Positions 19,804 through 30,094 of a DNA stretch of 64,000 nt are shown in pieces (the stretch's first letter is position 1; each line of letters opens with the position of its first letter). A program made the translations under genes and the position numbers. The notes below the pieces were generated by a model, which saw only the letters and a program-made list of their open reading frames with translations, made no database searches and had not been told where the DNA came from. Source of the DNA: Isoetes taiwanensis (Eukaryota; Streptophyta; Lycopodiopsida; Isoetales; Isoetaceae); assembly GCA_021234155.1 (NCBI GenBank), contig JAJEKV010000002.1, positions 39,485,841 to 39,549,840 on the forward strand, read 5' to 3'.

Positions 19804-21047
19804 TCAGCACCTGTGCAGCACATGTGTCGCCCACATGCTTTTTTGAGTATGTGAATTAAAAAACCACCCCATTAGCGTGATTCGTTTAGCATGTACTGTG
19901 CAGGCTGTAGAATCTTCGAAGTGCTGCACTATCTTTTGCTCGGTTGCTTCCTGTAACGCCAACAACATTTCATCTGTTACCCTCATCCCGGTGTTAAACT
20001 CCTGCATCACTTCCCTAACTAATCGGGCGAACGGTGCACGGGGTATTAGGAACCCGAAGCTGCGTTGAAAATGCCTAATTTCTCGCAGTGCTTTCCTCTC
20101 GCTCTCCTTTCTGCCGGTTCTCTTTTTGGCTGGTGGTCTAGGAGGCTTGGGCTTTTCTGGTGGTGGCCTGAGAGTCTGCTTCTTCGTCGGATGTCCCCCT
20201 TCGATAGTTCTTACTCTGTTTTGCTGGTAATAGGAGTTGTAATCCTCCCACTTCTTCATATACGCGTTGTGCTCCCTCATCTTCCTCTCGTAAACCTTGA
20301 TGGGGTCTATCACATACGCCTCTCGGGCTGGCCGCGGTGCTTTGTTTCTATCCCACGTCGGGTATGGTGGGGGCTTCTGCGCCTGCTCGGGCTGCTCCGG
20401 GTCGGGTACTGCCTGCTCATTGACGGGATCCTTCGAAGGACCTGCCTCTTTATCATGGGGGCTAAAATCCTCATCCTCCGAGTCATCCGAGGAGGATGGG
20501 GGCTTGTCTGCTGGCCGTTCTTGGATAACTACCTTGGTTCGTGGGGCTTTCTTGAGTTTTCTCTTGCCTACCTCCATGAACTTCCCCTTCTTCTTCTTCA
20601 GCTCTTCGGCTGCCTTCGCCTCCTCTTCGTCCCTCTTCCTCTTCTTTCGGCTCTCTTCTTCTCTCGACGACGTTCTTTTGCTTCATGTCGCTTGATCCAC
20701 GCCTCAAGTTCTTCTTCTTCGGCTGGCTCGAGCGTCGGCTCCCTCTGTTCTTCATTTTGCTCGGCCGCCCGATCTTGCTCCTCCTTCTGTCGCCTTTCCT
20801 CCTCCATTTCTTCGAAGATTTTGTGCATCACGTCTGTCCCCGCATCGGAGTGTGCTCCCTCCTCGACCTCTGTCTCATCCCCTTCTTGGTTCGTGGGGTT
20901 GTCGGGATGCTCCTCGGACTCTGTTCCTTCGCTAGACGAAGGTTGGTCTTCTTTGTGAAAGAGGCGCTCTCGAAGCATTTCCTGGAGTAGGGTGCTGGGG
21001 GTTGCATCTCCAGGAGGAACTCTGGCGGTCTGTTTCGTCCTGGCCAT
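19804..21047 (-). CDS. Histone H3-like protein encoded by the retrotransposon (one frameshift)
   Basis: The ATG at 21047-21045 opens MARTKQTARVPPGDAT, matching the H3 tail at residues 1-8 exactly, with Val instead of Lys9. It is the first ATG after a TATA box 106 nt upstream. A long acidic and basic linker with coiled-coil character (EEMEEERRQKEEQDRAAEQ) follows. The first frame ends at 20598; a second frame, open from about 20690 and overlapping it in charged residues, runs to 19804, so one -1 type shift joins them (about 410 residues in all). Positions 20091-19870 encode an H3 fold: ALREIRHFQRS, RLVREVMQEF, LALQEATE, FEDSTACTVHAKRITLM. By hand alignment about half of H3 residues 47-120 are identical, without the longer loop 1 of CENH3. 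After Met120 the frame no longer matches helix 3; another frame there does weakly, hinting at a second small indel after the GGGGTGG run. Confidence 0.88.
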
Positions 21048-21152
21048 GTTTGACGGCTCGTCAATCCGATGTCGGGCGCCCAAAAATCGCCTTAGCAACG
21101 GGAGCGATTTTTCTAAGGAGGAACGTACAAATGAGGGTGGGGGGGTCCTAGG
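21048..21152 (-). other. Presumed 5' leader of the H3-like ORF
   Basis: No ATG in the ~80 nt before the MARTKQTAR start. The interval contains a short inverted pair, AAAAATCGCC and GGGAGCGATTTTT (minus strand AAAAATCGCTCCC...GGCGATTTTT), that could form a small hairpin in the leader. Confidence 0.4.
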
Positions 21153-21164
21153 TCTATTTATAGA
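21153..21164 (-). promoter_or_regulatory. TATA-like box upstream of the H3-like ORF
   Basis: The minus strand reads TCTATAAATAGA, identical to the box before the small ORF. The spacing to the ATG allows a leader of roughly 75-80 nt. Confidence 0.65.
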
Positions 21165-21262
21165 TGGCCAAATTTGGGTCAAATTGCAAGCTACCTTTTT
21201 GGACGAGCTAGGATAGTTATTAACCTATTACATGGCTTAATTTAGACCTTTCTAACCTCATG

Positions 21263-21329
21263 GTCTCACACGTTGCGCCCAGATCAAAACCTAGAGTCTT
21301 GGTTTTGCTCCTGGCGCGACGTGTGAGAC
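21263..21329. repeat. Hairpin repeat copy 3
   Basis: The arms GTCTCACACGT...ACGTGTGAGAC pair over 28 positions with about four mismatches or wobbles; the loop is CTAGAGTCTTG. It lies between the 5' LTR and the TATA box of the H3-like ORF. Confidence 0.9.
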
Positions 21330-21476
21330 ATGGTGGATTTTGATGCTAAATTTTATGCTTCCTAAGCATATTTCTAGGAGTGTAATATACTAATCTGGCT
21401 AGTTCTTAGCTTAAAATTCGAATTAGCATGTTACTTTTCTGAAATTCATCAACTTTTAAGGTGTTTTTGGCCCAAT

Positions 21477-21543
21477 GTCTCACACGTTGCGCCCAAGTCA
21501 AAACCTGGAGTTTTGGTTTTAGTCCTGGCGCGACGTGTGAGAC
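21477..21543. repeat. Hairpin repeat copy 4
   Basis: Same family as copies 1-3 and most like copy 2. It is the closest to the 5' LTR, about 190 bp inside the element from the primer site. Confidence 0.9.
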
Positions 21544-21734
21544 CTTCTTGCTTTAGAAGGATTCGGCTCACTATTTTTAATCTTTTTATATTCCAATTCT
21601 CTTAACTGTTACTAGCTTAGCATTTCTTACAAAAATGAGAAAAAATTTTCCCATTTTTTGAGGTTTGAGGATCCTATTAAGTTAGTACTACTGGGAGCAT
21701 GGTCAGTGCTTTGCTCTTGGTCTTCAAGAACATA

Positions 21735-21746
21735 GCTCTGATACCA
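21735..21746 (-). promoter_or_regulatory. Primer binding site of the outer element (tRNA-iMet type)
   Basis: The minus strand reads TGGTATCAGAGC one base after the LTR end, the standard match to the 3' end of initiator methionine tRNA. It fixes the 5' LTR and the minus-strand orientation. Confidence 0.9.
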
Positions 21747-21747
21747 C

Positions 21748-23257
21748 TGTGACGTCCCCTACTCATATACGGTGCACCCACCGTATACAAACAGGAGTTC
21801 ATCCCCCATACCAGCTCCATGCTAATATAGGGCCCTCCACGTAACACTGCAACCATAGAATGTTCCAGTGGGAAGAATGAAGGGGTCATTTACCCTGTCT
21901 CCCTCAGGGCCTACCTAGCTGCGGAAGCGCAATATATACACGTCAGTAGCACATACATCAATAACATATGACCACCACAAAGGGTGGCTCACCACATAGA
22001 CAAAGATCAGCACATCACATAGGGAAATACTACCCATGGCTCAGACTCAATGGGTTGACTGACGGCTTTAGTCTCCAGAGTTCATTGCAGACAGAATTCA
22101 TGGCAATGGATTTGGCTGGCATAAAAACATGGCTTAGGGTTGTCCACTCCATCCGCCCCTCCTGTGCACAGTTTGCAGAGTAGGTTGAAGAGTGTTGGGA
22201 CCTGACTGTAGCCCGCCGGAGGCATAGCCAAAGGGGCTATTCCTGGGTTGCATCTCCCCAGTTCCGCTGGGGCAGGTAGGGATCACTCCCTCCAGAGATC
22301 TCCATGCTGACTCAAGGTGACTAGAGGGCCACCGCCCTTATTCGACTTGAACCCACTGGATAGTGACGCATCACTCCACGGGTGTCGAGCCCATGCCTTA
22401 CCCACACTCAGTGGCAAGCCATTAGACCTAGTCCACAGTGATCCCCGGTAGACTTTACACACCAGGGGGATCGTTGAAGAGTCAGAACACGAACCTCCTT
22501 TTAAGCCAGTCTGGCCCTTTCACCCACAACCAGATGTGGTTCTTGTACACAGGCCGAATACTAGTAATGCACTAAAGGGACTAGCTAGGAGCATCACTAC
22601 TAAGCTGTAGGTCTCTACCCCCCCTTCCCAATACAATGAGTCCACAGAGATCATCCATCCATCACATCCTTATAGAACTAAAGAATAATATCTAATCTAC
22701 ATCATAGAAGTTATGTTCTTTAGTTAGGGCTCGCTATCTGGGGTTCTAGATGGCTGTTATGGGCAATTCAATAGGCTAAACATGCTAACTCTATGCCAGG
22801 AAGGCGGATTAGGCTATTGAATTGACGAAATACCTGGTCCTTGGCTTGCTCCTCTTGATCCGAATGCGTCCATGTTGCTGCTTTGCTTGGGAATGTGGTC
22901 GGAAAGGGAATCTGACGAGCTAGAGCGCTCGGGCAGTTCTTGGGAGTCGGAATTGACTCTTGAGGCGCACGAACTGGAGCTCGAAAGGTTCGTGGACGAA
23001 AAGGAAAAAATTAGGGTTTGGTTGCCTTACATAGGTTATCAGTTAGGTTTAGGGTTTCTATGACCCTTGGTATGCCTCTTAAAGGTTAATGGTCTAAAGT
23101 GCGCACATTAATAAGTGTGCGCACCCTTGCAAGTTGCCCCCTAGGGCACTACTTGCTTGGCTACACGTCGGCGTACACGTCGATTGGAATGGCGTGTACG
23201 CATGACGGTGCAGTACTGTATAAGTCTTGAGACCGTATATTGTACTGGAATGTCACA
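21748..23257 (-). repeat. 5' LTR of the outer element
   Basis: 1510 bp; minus-strand termini TGTGACATTCC and GGGGACGTCACA. It matches 1779-3239 over its length. Short ORFs inside have no domain. Confidence 0.88.
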
Positions 23258-23262
23258 TCCAA
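23258..23262. repeat. Right target-site duplication of the outer element (TCCAA)
   Basis: Differs from the left copy TCCAG by one G-to-A change. The sequence to its right matches the LINE at 1686 onward for about 22 bases before diverging. Confidence 0.6.
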
Positions 23263-23745
23263 CAAATTTTGGTTCGATACATGTCTCTTGCTTTCTTGCA
23301 TGCGCATGGAGACATTATTCTCCGCAATATTGGACATTGGCATTATCCTACACATCACCTGCATGTGCATCACTATCGGGTAATGATCAGATGAGGCCAG
23401 TGAGTCATCCACAAAGTATTTAGATATATAATCTATCATATGTGTCCCTGTCAGCAACAAGTCTACTACACTGGCGCCATCCCCTTTAGCACCAATAGAA
23501 GTGCATTTTTTTGAAGCTGGGAATTTCCTAATGCCATTAATAATGATTAGCTCCAAGCCTCCACACATATTGAGCAAGTGGCTACCTTGAAGTTGCACCT
23601 CACCATAGCGGTCCTCCGTGTCTCTAGCCCACCCGGCTGCTTCCAATTCTTCATTGCTCATTTGTTCCATCCAAATAGGATCTCCTAAGTCATTAGCAAC
23701 ATATGCTTGCCTATTGGCAATTCTACTATTAAAGTCCCCCATCAA
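23263..23745 (-). pseudogene. LINE endonuclease fragment
   Basis: A minus-strand frame with GDFNSRI near its start and SSDHYPIVM further on, the hallmark blocks of the apurinic-type endonuclease at the N-terminus of LINE ORF2. The N-terminal part is missing because a complete LINE abuts at 23746; the C-terminal side ends at the outer LTR element. The domain nicks target DNA for target-primed reverse transcription. Whether it belongs to the same LINE as 412-1778 is unclear, because RT sequence is missing between them. Confidence 0.65.
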
Positions 23746-23824
23746 AACGAGAGAGAGGGAGAGGGGGAAGTGAAGTGTATTAAGTCTTTGGGAGGCCTCA
23801 AAGGCCTAAAAGACAACCAAACTT

Positions 23825-26800
23825 TTACACATCATCATAAAAGAGTAGATGAGTTTCAGAATCCTCATCTAACTCGTCACTCTCACTCAACATATTATCA
23901 TCCTCTATAATGTTATTCAATCTCTTCAGACAATTCTCTCTACATCTCATCAATTCTAATATATATGCCCCAATCTTATCTCCTCCCAAGGTAAAGAAGG
24001 TACAAAGATCTTGGGCATTAATCCCATGTTGTGCTCTTAATGCATGATAAGCACTACAATGAAGCAATGCATGTTCTTCATCTTCTATTTGTTCTTCCCC
24101 GCAAATCTTACAATATCTCTCCATCCTAGGGATAACATGTCCCCATCTACCGGTTTCCACTCCCAAATGATCGAGCTAAGGCGTATTAGTCCCTATTGCA
24201 TGCCTTTTCTTTATAGAGATATTCTCATGTAGGTACTTGGCTATTCCCAAACTAGGATTCATGCTTTGCCTGTATAGAATCATTTTTGTTTTAGGTTGAG
24301 ACCACATCTTCTTGTATACCTTACCAAAAACCCATTGTCTCAAGTTATTGCCTACCAGAAGTGCCTCCTGCCAGTCAATATCCCATTTCCTTAGCCATCT
24401 TACAACATCTTGAAACCATCCTTTATCCTTGCTAACCAAAAGGGCCTTGTGAGGGAGTCTTGTGCTGTCCATGGTATCCACTTTTTTCAGGTATCTAATG
24501 CATCTGACTAACCCTTCTCCTTCTAAAGGCATAAGCCCACATTCGATTAACATCATTTGATATGGAGTCGAGCTTTTACCCCTATCTCAAGGCGTATGAA
24601 TTTCTTTAGAATTTGCTCTAAATCATCCCATAATCCCTGTGAGAGGCTAGGCCCCCATATCTCACTGCCATATAATGCTACACTCTGTACTAGTGACACA
24701 AAAAGTTTCTGCTTAAGTGACCAAGACCATAAATGTGCTTCTCGGCATAGGCTCTGCATAGCATAAAGAGCCTTATAACTTCCATCGATTCTCTGCTGTA
24801 TGCACATGTTCCATCTATGGTTCCTGTGGAAAATCAACCCCAAGTATTTATAGGAATCACAGGTATTCACCAGAGCTCCCTTATATTGAAATAATTCATG
24901 TTTAAGTGCCCCTACTGTCATGATATTTGTCTTATCCAAGTTCACTTGCATTCCCGTGGTATCCGCGAGCGGGGCCAGCCCATCTAAATGTTTACGCATG
25001 TGTTACGGTGATGCGGCAAAAATAACTACGTCATCGGCATACATTAGTATCGTACCACATAGCCATAAATATCTGTCCCCTCACGGGCAATTGTCATGTA
25101 ACCAGACCCTCAAGACGTCAATGAACAATCCAAACAGTGGGAGACATTGGGCAGCCACCTTGACCCCCATATTGCTATCAATATATTACGGGTTTTCTCT
25201 GAGAGGGGAAAGGAAAGGCAGTATCAATACCTTTTCATATAATACTTGCACTTCTGCCCGTAATTGTTACGCACCTCTAATTTCTCCAATCTCTCCCACA
25301 ATTTAGGTCTAGGCACTCTATCAAAGGCCTTTCTAAAATCCACAAAGGCTACATATCACGAGGCTTCTTAGTCCCCTTAAGCGTGTCAAATATTGATTTG
25401 AGCACTAATAAATGATCCATCGTAGATCTTCCGGGCCACGAAACACACTTTTTTGTGTTTCGATCTTTTTATGATTGCTCTCCGCCCACATACTAATTCT
25501 CTTCTCCAAAATAGATGCCCAAACCGTTAACAAGCCACTTACCGGTATTGTTACGTAATTATTAATTTCCCCATTTGCACCACCTTTATGCACTGGTACC
25601 ACCCGATTAATCTGCCATTGTTGAGGCATTCCTTGTGACACTGCTTTCGTTAACAGATCTGAAATAATAGGATGGATTTTGGGCCCTGCCCATTTGATAT
25701 GTTCCGCGCAAAGACCTTGAAGATCCTTGGCTTTACCGTTTGCCAAACGTGATATACCATCCGCTACTTCTTCTGTTGAAATCAATAAGTTTGATCTGTT
25801 ATAGTGGATAGAATCAGAATTCCCTTCTGAATCATGATAGAGATTATATACATGTTTCCAAAGCACATCCGACTGCAAAGGGAATTCCTGTTTTCTTCTC
25901 TTGCGCAGTGTGTTCCAAAAACTTTTGGGTTCCAATAGGTAGCTGTTGCACAGAGACTCCTGTTTATGATAAGTAAACTGCCTTTTCTTTTGCCGAATTA
26001 TCTTTCTATATTCTTTTCTATAATATTCTTTTACCATGCCATGGCTATTTCTCCATTGAGCTTTTGCTTCCTTACAAGCTTGGTCGTACCATGCATTACA
26101 CGGTAGCCCTTTCCGAGCACGCTTAGAGGTAAAAACCTCTTTGGCGGTACCTGAAAGCAGATCACATAATTGCTTGCTAGCCATTGACAAGTCGCATCCC
26201 ACTTAATGGATTCCGGATCTTGCTCCGGCTTAGCCCTCAGAGCAATCTTTCAAACCCGGTCTAAGACAATATCCTTCTTTGTATTATTTCCTTTATCGAC
26301 AATCACGGTGTATTGATATCCATTGTGAGCTTCAACGGGCAGTGATCCGATTCTAGCTGTTCCTCCATAACCTGAAATTCTGTGATATGATGTAATGTTT
26401 GATCTGCCATTATAATATAGTCAACAATGCTCCTGGATCTACACGTAGTCCTCTCCGTCCCAGGGAATCTATCCAATCCATTACATATCATCATGTTAGC
26501 ACTACAGCAAAGGGTCAAAAGGAACCGCCGAGTTACGTAATGGTGTGATCCCTGTGATTGTCTATTCCACCCATTAGATATCAGTTCATCCTTGTCCATA
26601 TACTCTAACCGGAGCGGGTCATGTATGTACGTATAGATTGCTTGCTTGTCTATCACCTGTCCTGCCATTAAAGTCTCCAGCTAAAATTACTTCCCCTTTC
26701 TTTTGAAAATACATTATGTCCTGTTCAATTCCAAAAAAAGGATCATCCTGTGAGGCATCTGTTTCCTTGTATACTTTTTGATGTCTTGGAGCAAAGTAAC

Positions 26801-27095
26801 AAATGGCTAAATAGTATTCTCTTTGTAAACCGTTTATCTTCAACCACATATATTGCCCATTTTTATCCTGTTTAATACCTGTCACCAGTTCTGTGTATCT
26901 TTGTCTTACATAACATGCCAGCCCACCGTTTCCGTTATCTGTTGTTCCAAATCTGTTACTTCTTACTGTACAAATTAACTCAAATCCCTGTATCATAGGT
27001 AGCGCATATAACTCATGTTCTTTGGTCTCCATAAAGCATATCATATCCACATCTGTCAATATATCCTGCATCGTGACTACTTTTTCCATTGTCAA
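23825..27095 (-). pseudogene. LINE-A ORF2: endonuclease, reverse transcriptase, zinc-binding end
   Basis: Successive minus frames cover one protein. The endonuclease spans 27095-26303 (AGDFNGRTGDRQ and ESDHCPL). The pre-RT and RT fingers span 26202-25405 (KAKDLQGLCAEHIKWAG and VVPVHKGG). The RT palm with MYADDVVI is near 25050-25015. The thumb is at 24999-24553 (GMQVNLDKTNIM) and the C-terminus at 24556-23825, with a CCHC-type cluster (CKICGEEQIEDEEHALLHC). At least four shifts or stops separate the frames. Order and spacing are those of plant L1 ORF2. Confidence 0.8.
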
Positions 27096-27140
27096 TCTAT
27101 TAATGTTCCATATGATTATGCGAAGACCTCCCGCATTTCC

Positions 27141-28225
27141 CTATTCAGTGATTACTACTTTCCCCTTTGCCCATTTAACTGTTTGATTCTTCTGCTTTGC
27201 TTCTTTGAATTTCTGAATTTCCTGTTTTTTCTCATGCATCTGTTCCTTTGTCAAGTCCTCATTAACCCATATGAACTTCCCTTTCAGATTATGCTTATTT
27301 TTCAGAACTTGGAATCTTGTATCACGATTTGCAAACTTTATGAGAATATGGCGAGTACCCATCTCTTTCCTGCCAATCCTGAATGCATCTACTATCTCTG
27401 TTTAGGCACTAACATGTCATTGGTAAGAAAATTCTCTACTAACTCTTTGGTATTTTCTTTCTCCTGTTCCGGCAGTCCAACAATACGAAGATTCAGCGCT
27501 CTCTGCTTCCTTTCTTGCATTTCCACATAATTATCAAACATATCTCTAAGATTGCTGATCTCTGCTATTGCTGCCATGTCATTCTCATTCTCAATTGACT
27601 GTTGCTGTACTTCCGGTTGTATTTCTGCTCTTACTGCAGCTAATTCTGCTTTCAATTCCTTTATGGCCAGAGCATTTTCCTGTTTAATCTCTTCTAATGC
27701 TAATTGAAAATCATTAGCTAAAGAATTCCGTACCTCTTTAAGCATGTCTTGCATCACCGAGCTCATGAATTCCTTCACAAATTCTTTCTTGAAGTCCATC
27801 AGCATATTCTTCATGTTATCCGCCATGGCAGCCAGCAACTCCTTCTGAAAATCTTTGTTCTGTTGGATAGAGCAGGATTGTGTTATGGCAGCACTAGCGG
27901 CAACACTAGCAGCATCCATAGCAGCAGTATTAGCGGCAGCAGTAGCAGCACCCATAACAGCAGTATTAGCGGCAGCACTAGCAGCAGCCATATGAATAGC
28001 AGCAGTAGCAGCAGTTTCGGCCTGCAGAGAGTCAACCATCTCCATTTCGGCATGCATAGAGTCGGCCTGCACATCGACATCTGAGTCTGACCCTGATTCC
28101 GATGTTGCCCCTTTAGTTTTTTTGGATGCCACACCAACGAGAATGGTCTCAGATGTGGTCCCCTTTGCTTTGTTTTTGTCAGTGTCGTACTTGGAAGACT
28201 TTGCCCTTGTTGCCCTTTGCGCCAT
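27141..28225 (-). pseudogene. LINE-A ORF1 (L1 ORF1p-like nucleic-acid chaperone)
   Basis: The ATG at 28225 gives a 277-codon frame to 27392. It has a basic start, an alanine-rich tract, a long coiled coil (residues about 110-240, with KELKAELAAVRAEIQPEVQQ) and the start of an RRM-like block, ALNLRIVGLPEQEKENTKEL. A second frame (27362-27141) continues with RHILIKFANRDTRFQVLKNK and WVNEDLTKEQ, matching the C-terminal domain of L1 ORF1p. One shift near 27370-27390 separates them. The protein would trimerise and coat the LINE RNA. Confidence 0.8.
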
Positions 28226-28229
28226 CGTA

Positions 28230-29999
28230 AGAGAGGGAGAGAGAGAGAGAGAGAGAAAGAAAGTTTATTATGTCCATGGGAGGCCTCAAAGGCCTATTAG
28301 ACAAATATCTTACATTTATATATCATCATAGAATAGTAGATGAGTTTCCGAATCCTCATCTAGCTCGTCACTCTCACTCACATTATCAGAAACATCCATG
28401 TCCCTTACATGATGTCTATTTAAGCAAGACTCCCTAACCCTCAGGAGCTCTATCACATACTTACCTAGCCCATCTCCTTCCATTGTAGAGAAAAAGGTTG
28501 GGAGATCCTCATATTAAATTCCATACTCCAACCTCAATGACTTATATGTTAAGCATTTGAGCAATACATGATCCTCATCCTCCACCTGACCCATATCACA
28601 TAGCTTGCAGTATCTCTGATCCCTCAGAATGATATATCCCCATCTCCCCACTTCTACCCCCAAATGATGAGAACTAAGGCGAATCCTGCCTATAGCATGC
28701 CTTTTCTGTATGGAAATATTCTCTTTCAAATGCTTTGCCATCTCAAGTGTAGGATTGATATTCTGTTTATATAAAATCATTTTCGTCTTTGGGTGTGACC
28801 ATACCTTCTTGAGTATTTTCGACGAAATCCATGTCTTTAGATCCTTCTCTACTACGATCACTTCATCCCATGAAATATCCCATTTATTAAGCCATCTCTT
28901 CACATCATGAAATATCCCTTTCTCTTTACTAGCCATCAAATCTACATGTGGAAGTCTAGTCTCGTCCATTAATAGCACCCTCTTCATATACCGAATGCAT
29001 CTAAATAGTGCTTCCCCTTCAAGAGGCATAAAACCACTCTCGGCCAACATCATGGGATAGGGAGTTTGGACCTTTACTCCGAGCTCCAACCTTAGGAATT
29101 TCTTTAAAATCTGCTCTATATCTTCCCACAAGCCTTGTGGAAGACTCGGGCCCCAAACTTCACAACCATACAGGACCACACTCTGAACCAAAGATTGAAA
29201 CAGCTTTACCTTGAGGTTCCACGACAAAAGGTGAGATCTCCTACACATACTTTGTAAAGCATACAAAGCTTTTTGACCGCCATCCACTCGCTGAGTAATA
29301 CATGCATTCCATCTACGATTTCTGCTAAAAATAAGACCCGGATACTTGTATGAATCACACATGTTCACCTTACTCCCTTTGTACCTGAAAACGTGTTCTT
29401 GTTTCAAAACACCTACTGTCATGATATTAGTCTTTTCCAGATTTACATGCATTTCAGTTTGGTCACAAAACGCTGCTAGTCCATCCAAGTGTCTCTGCAT
29501 ATGCTCCTTATCACGCGCCATGATAACTACATCATCTGCATACATCAACATTTGGATAACATATCCGTGGATTTCTATCCCCCCTGGGCAGTTAGCCTGA
29601 AGCCATTCCTCCAGGCCATCAATAAACAGTAATAGTGTTGGAGACAATGGATGCCCTTGTTTAACTCCAACATTACTCTCCACGCACTCTAAAATATCCA
29701 ACGAGAACGGATGTGACAATTGTACCAGAACCTTCTCATATAGTACTTTCACAGCATCTCTGATATCATACGGGACATCCAACCTATCCAATCTCTTCCA
29801 AAGTTGGTCCCGAGGTACCTTATCGAAAGCCTTCTTAAAGCCTATGAATGCTACATAGATCGGTTTCTTTGAGCCCTTAACATTGTCAAATATTGATTTC
29901 AGCACCAACAAATGATCCAGGGTGGATCTCCCTGCTCTAAAACCCCGCACATGTCTCTCCCATTTGTGATTAAGCTCTTGCACCGTGTCTCGGCCGAGA
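28230..29999 (-). mobile_element. 5'-truncated L1-type LINE (LINE-B) with pyrimidine tail
   Basis: Minus strand; the 3' end is the (GA)n run at about 28230-28257 (plus strand). The 5' truncation point at about 30000 abuts another long (GA)n run. Its 3' untranslated region is closely similar to that of LINE-A. Confidence 0.75.
28514..29983 (-). CDS. LINE-B ORF2: reverse transcriptase and C-terminal domain
   Basis: A single open frame of 489 codons, unusually intact for a truncated LINE. RT blocks: [50 protein letters not shown] (Q-G-x-P-L-S-P) and the active site [12 protein letters not shown], followed by [14 protein letters not shown]. The C-terminal part carries the zinc-binding [19 protein letters not shown]. 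The endonuclease is missing because of truncation. The frame opens without a clear start codon, so it is a remnant rather than a complete gene. Confidence 0.85.
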   Translation of the reverse strand: MQELNHKWERHVRGFRAGRSTLDHLLVLKSIFDNVKGSKKPIYVAFIGFKKAFDKVPRDQLWKRLDRLDVPYDIRDAVKVLYEKVLVQLSHPFSLDILECVESNVGVKQGHPLSPTLLLFIDGLEEWLQANCPGGIEIHGYVIQMLMYADDVVIMARDKEHMQRHLDGLAAFCDQTEMHVNLEKTNIMTVGVLKQEHVFRYKGSKVNMCDSYKYPGLIFSRNRRWNACITQRVDGGQKALYALQSMCRRSHLLSWNLKVKLFQSLVQSVVLYGCEVWGPSLPQGLWEDIEQILKKFLRLELGVKVQTPYPMMLAESGFMPLEGEALFRCIRYMKRVLLMDETRLPHVDLMASKEKGIFHDVKRWLNKWDISWDEVIVVEKDLKTWISSKILKKVWSHPKTKMILYKQNINPTLEMAKHLKENISIQKRHAIGRIRLSSHHLGVEVGRWGYIILRDQRYCKLCDMGQVEDEDHVLLKCLTYKSLRLEYGI

Positions 30000-30002
30000 G
30001 TT

Positions 30003-30005
<3 letters not shown>

Positions 30006-30091
<86 letters not shown>
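30006..30091. repeat. (GA)n microsatellite
   Basis: About 43 uninterrupted GA units at the 5' truncation point of LINE-B. Confidence 0.97.

Positions 30092-30094
<3 letters not shown>

Larger units (their letters stand above)
1779..23257 (-). mobile_element. Ty3/gypsy chromovirus carrying a histone H3-like ORF
   Basis: A complete-looking LTR retrotransposon on the minus strand, about 10.4 kb without its nested insertion. Order 5' to 3' is LTR (23257-21748), iMet primer site, hairpin pair, TATA box, H3-like ORF, second hairpin pair, second TATA box, small ORF, protease remnant, RT, RNase H, integrase with chromodomain, polypurine tract, LTR (3239-1779). LTR termini are TGTGAC...GTCACA. The pol order PR-RT-RH-INT and the chromodomain place it among chromoviruses. 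A recognisable Gag with zinc knuckle and the protease active-site half are missing, so this copy is probably not autonomous. A second gypsy element (7516-18599) interrupts it. Confidence 0.88.
23747..28229 (-). mobile_element. Near full-length L1-type LINE (LINE-A)
   Basis: Minus strand, about 4.5 kb. ORF1 starts four bases from the 5' end; ORF2 follows with endonuclease, RT and a C-terminal zinc-binding region. The 3' untranslated region includes GGGAGGCCTCAAAGGCC-like sequence shared with LINE-B. The 3' end is a pyrimidine-rich tail (GAGAGAGAGGGAGAGGGGG at 23749-23767 on the plus strand) instead of poly(A). Several frame breaks in ORF2 suggest it is no longer active. Confidence 0.82.

Noticed and set aside
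19804-21047. Reading the H3-like ORF as a centromeric histone (CENH3) or as a plain host H3 pseudogene
   Set aside because: The tail is the canonical H3 ARTKQTAR, the longer loop 1 of CENH3 is absent, and the ORF lies between a 5' LTR with primer site and pol of one element. The ~300-residue linker and the promoter modules do not fit a simple retrocopy.
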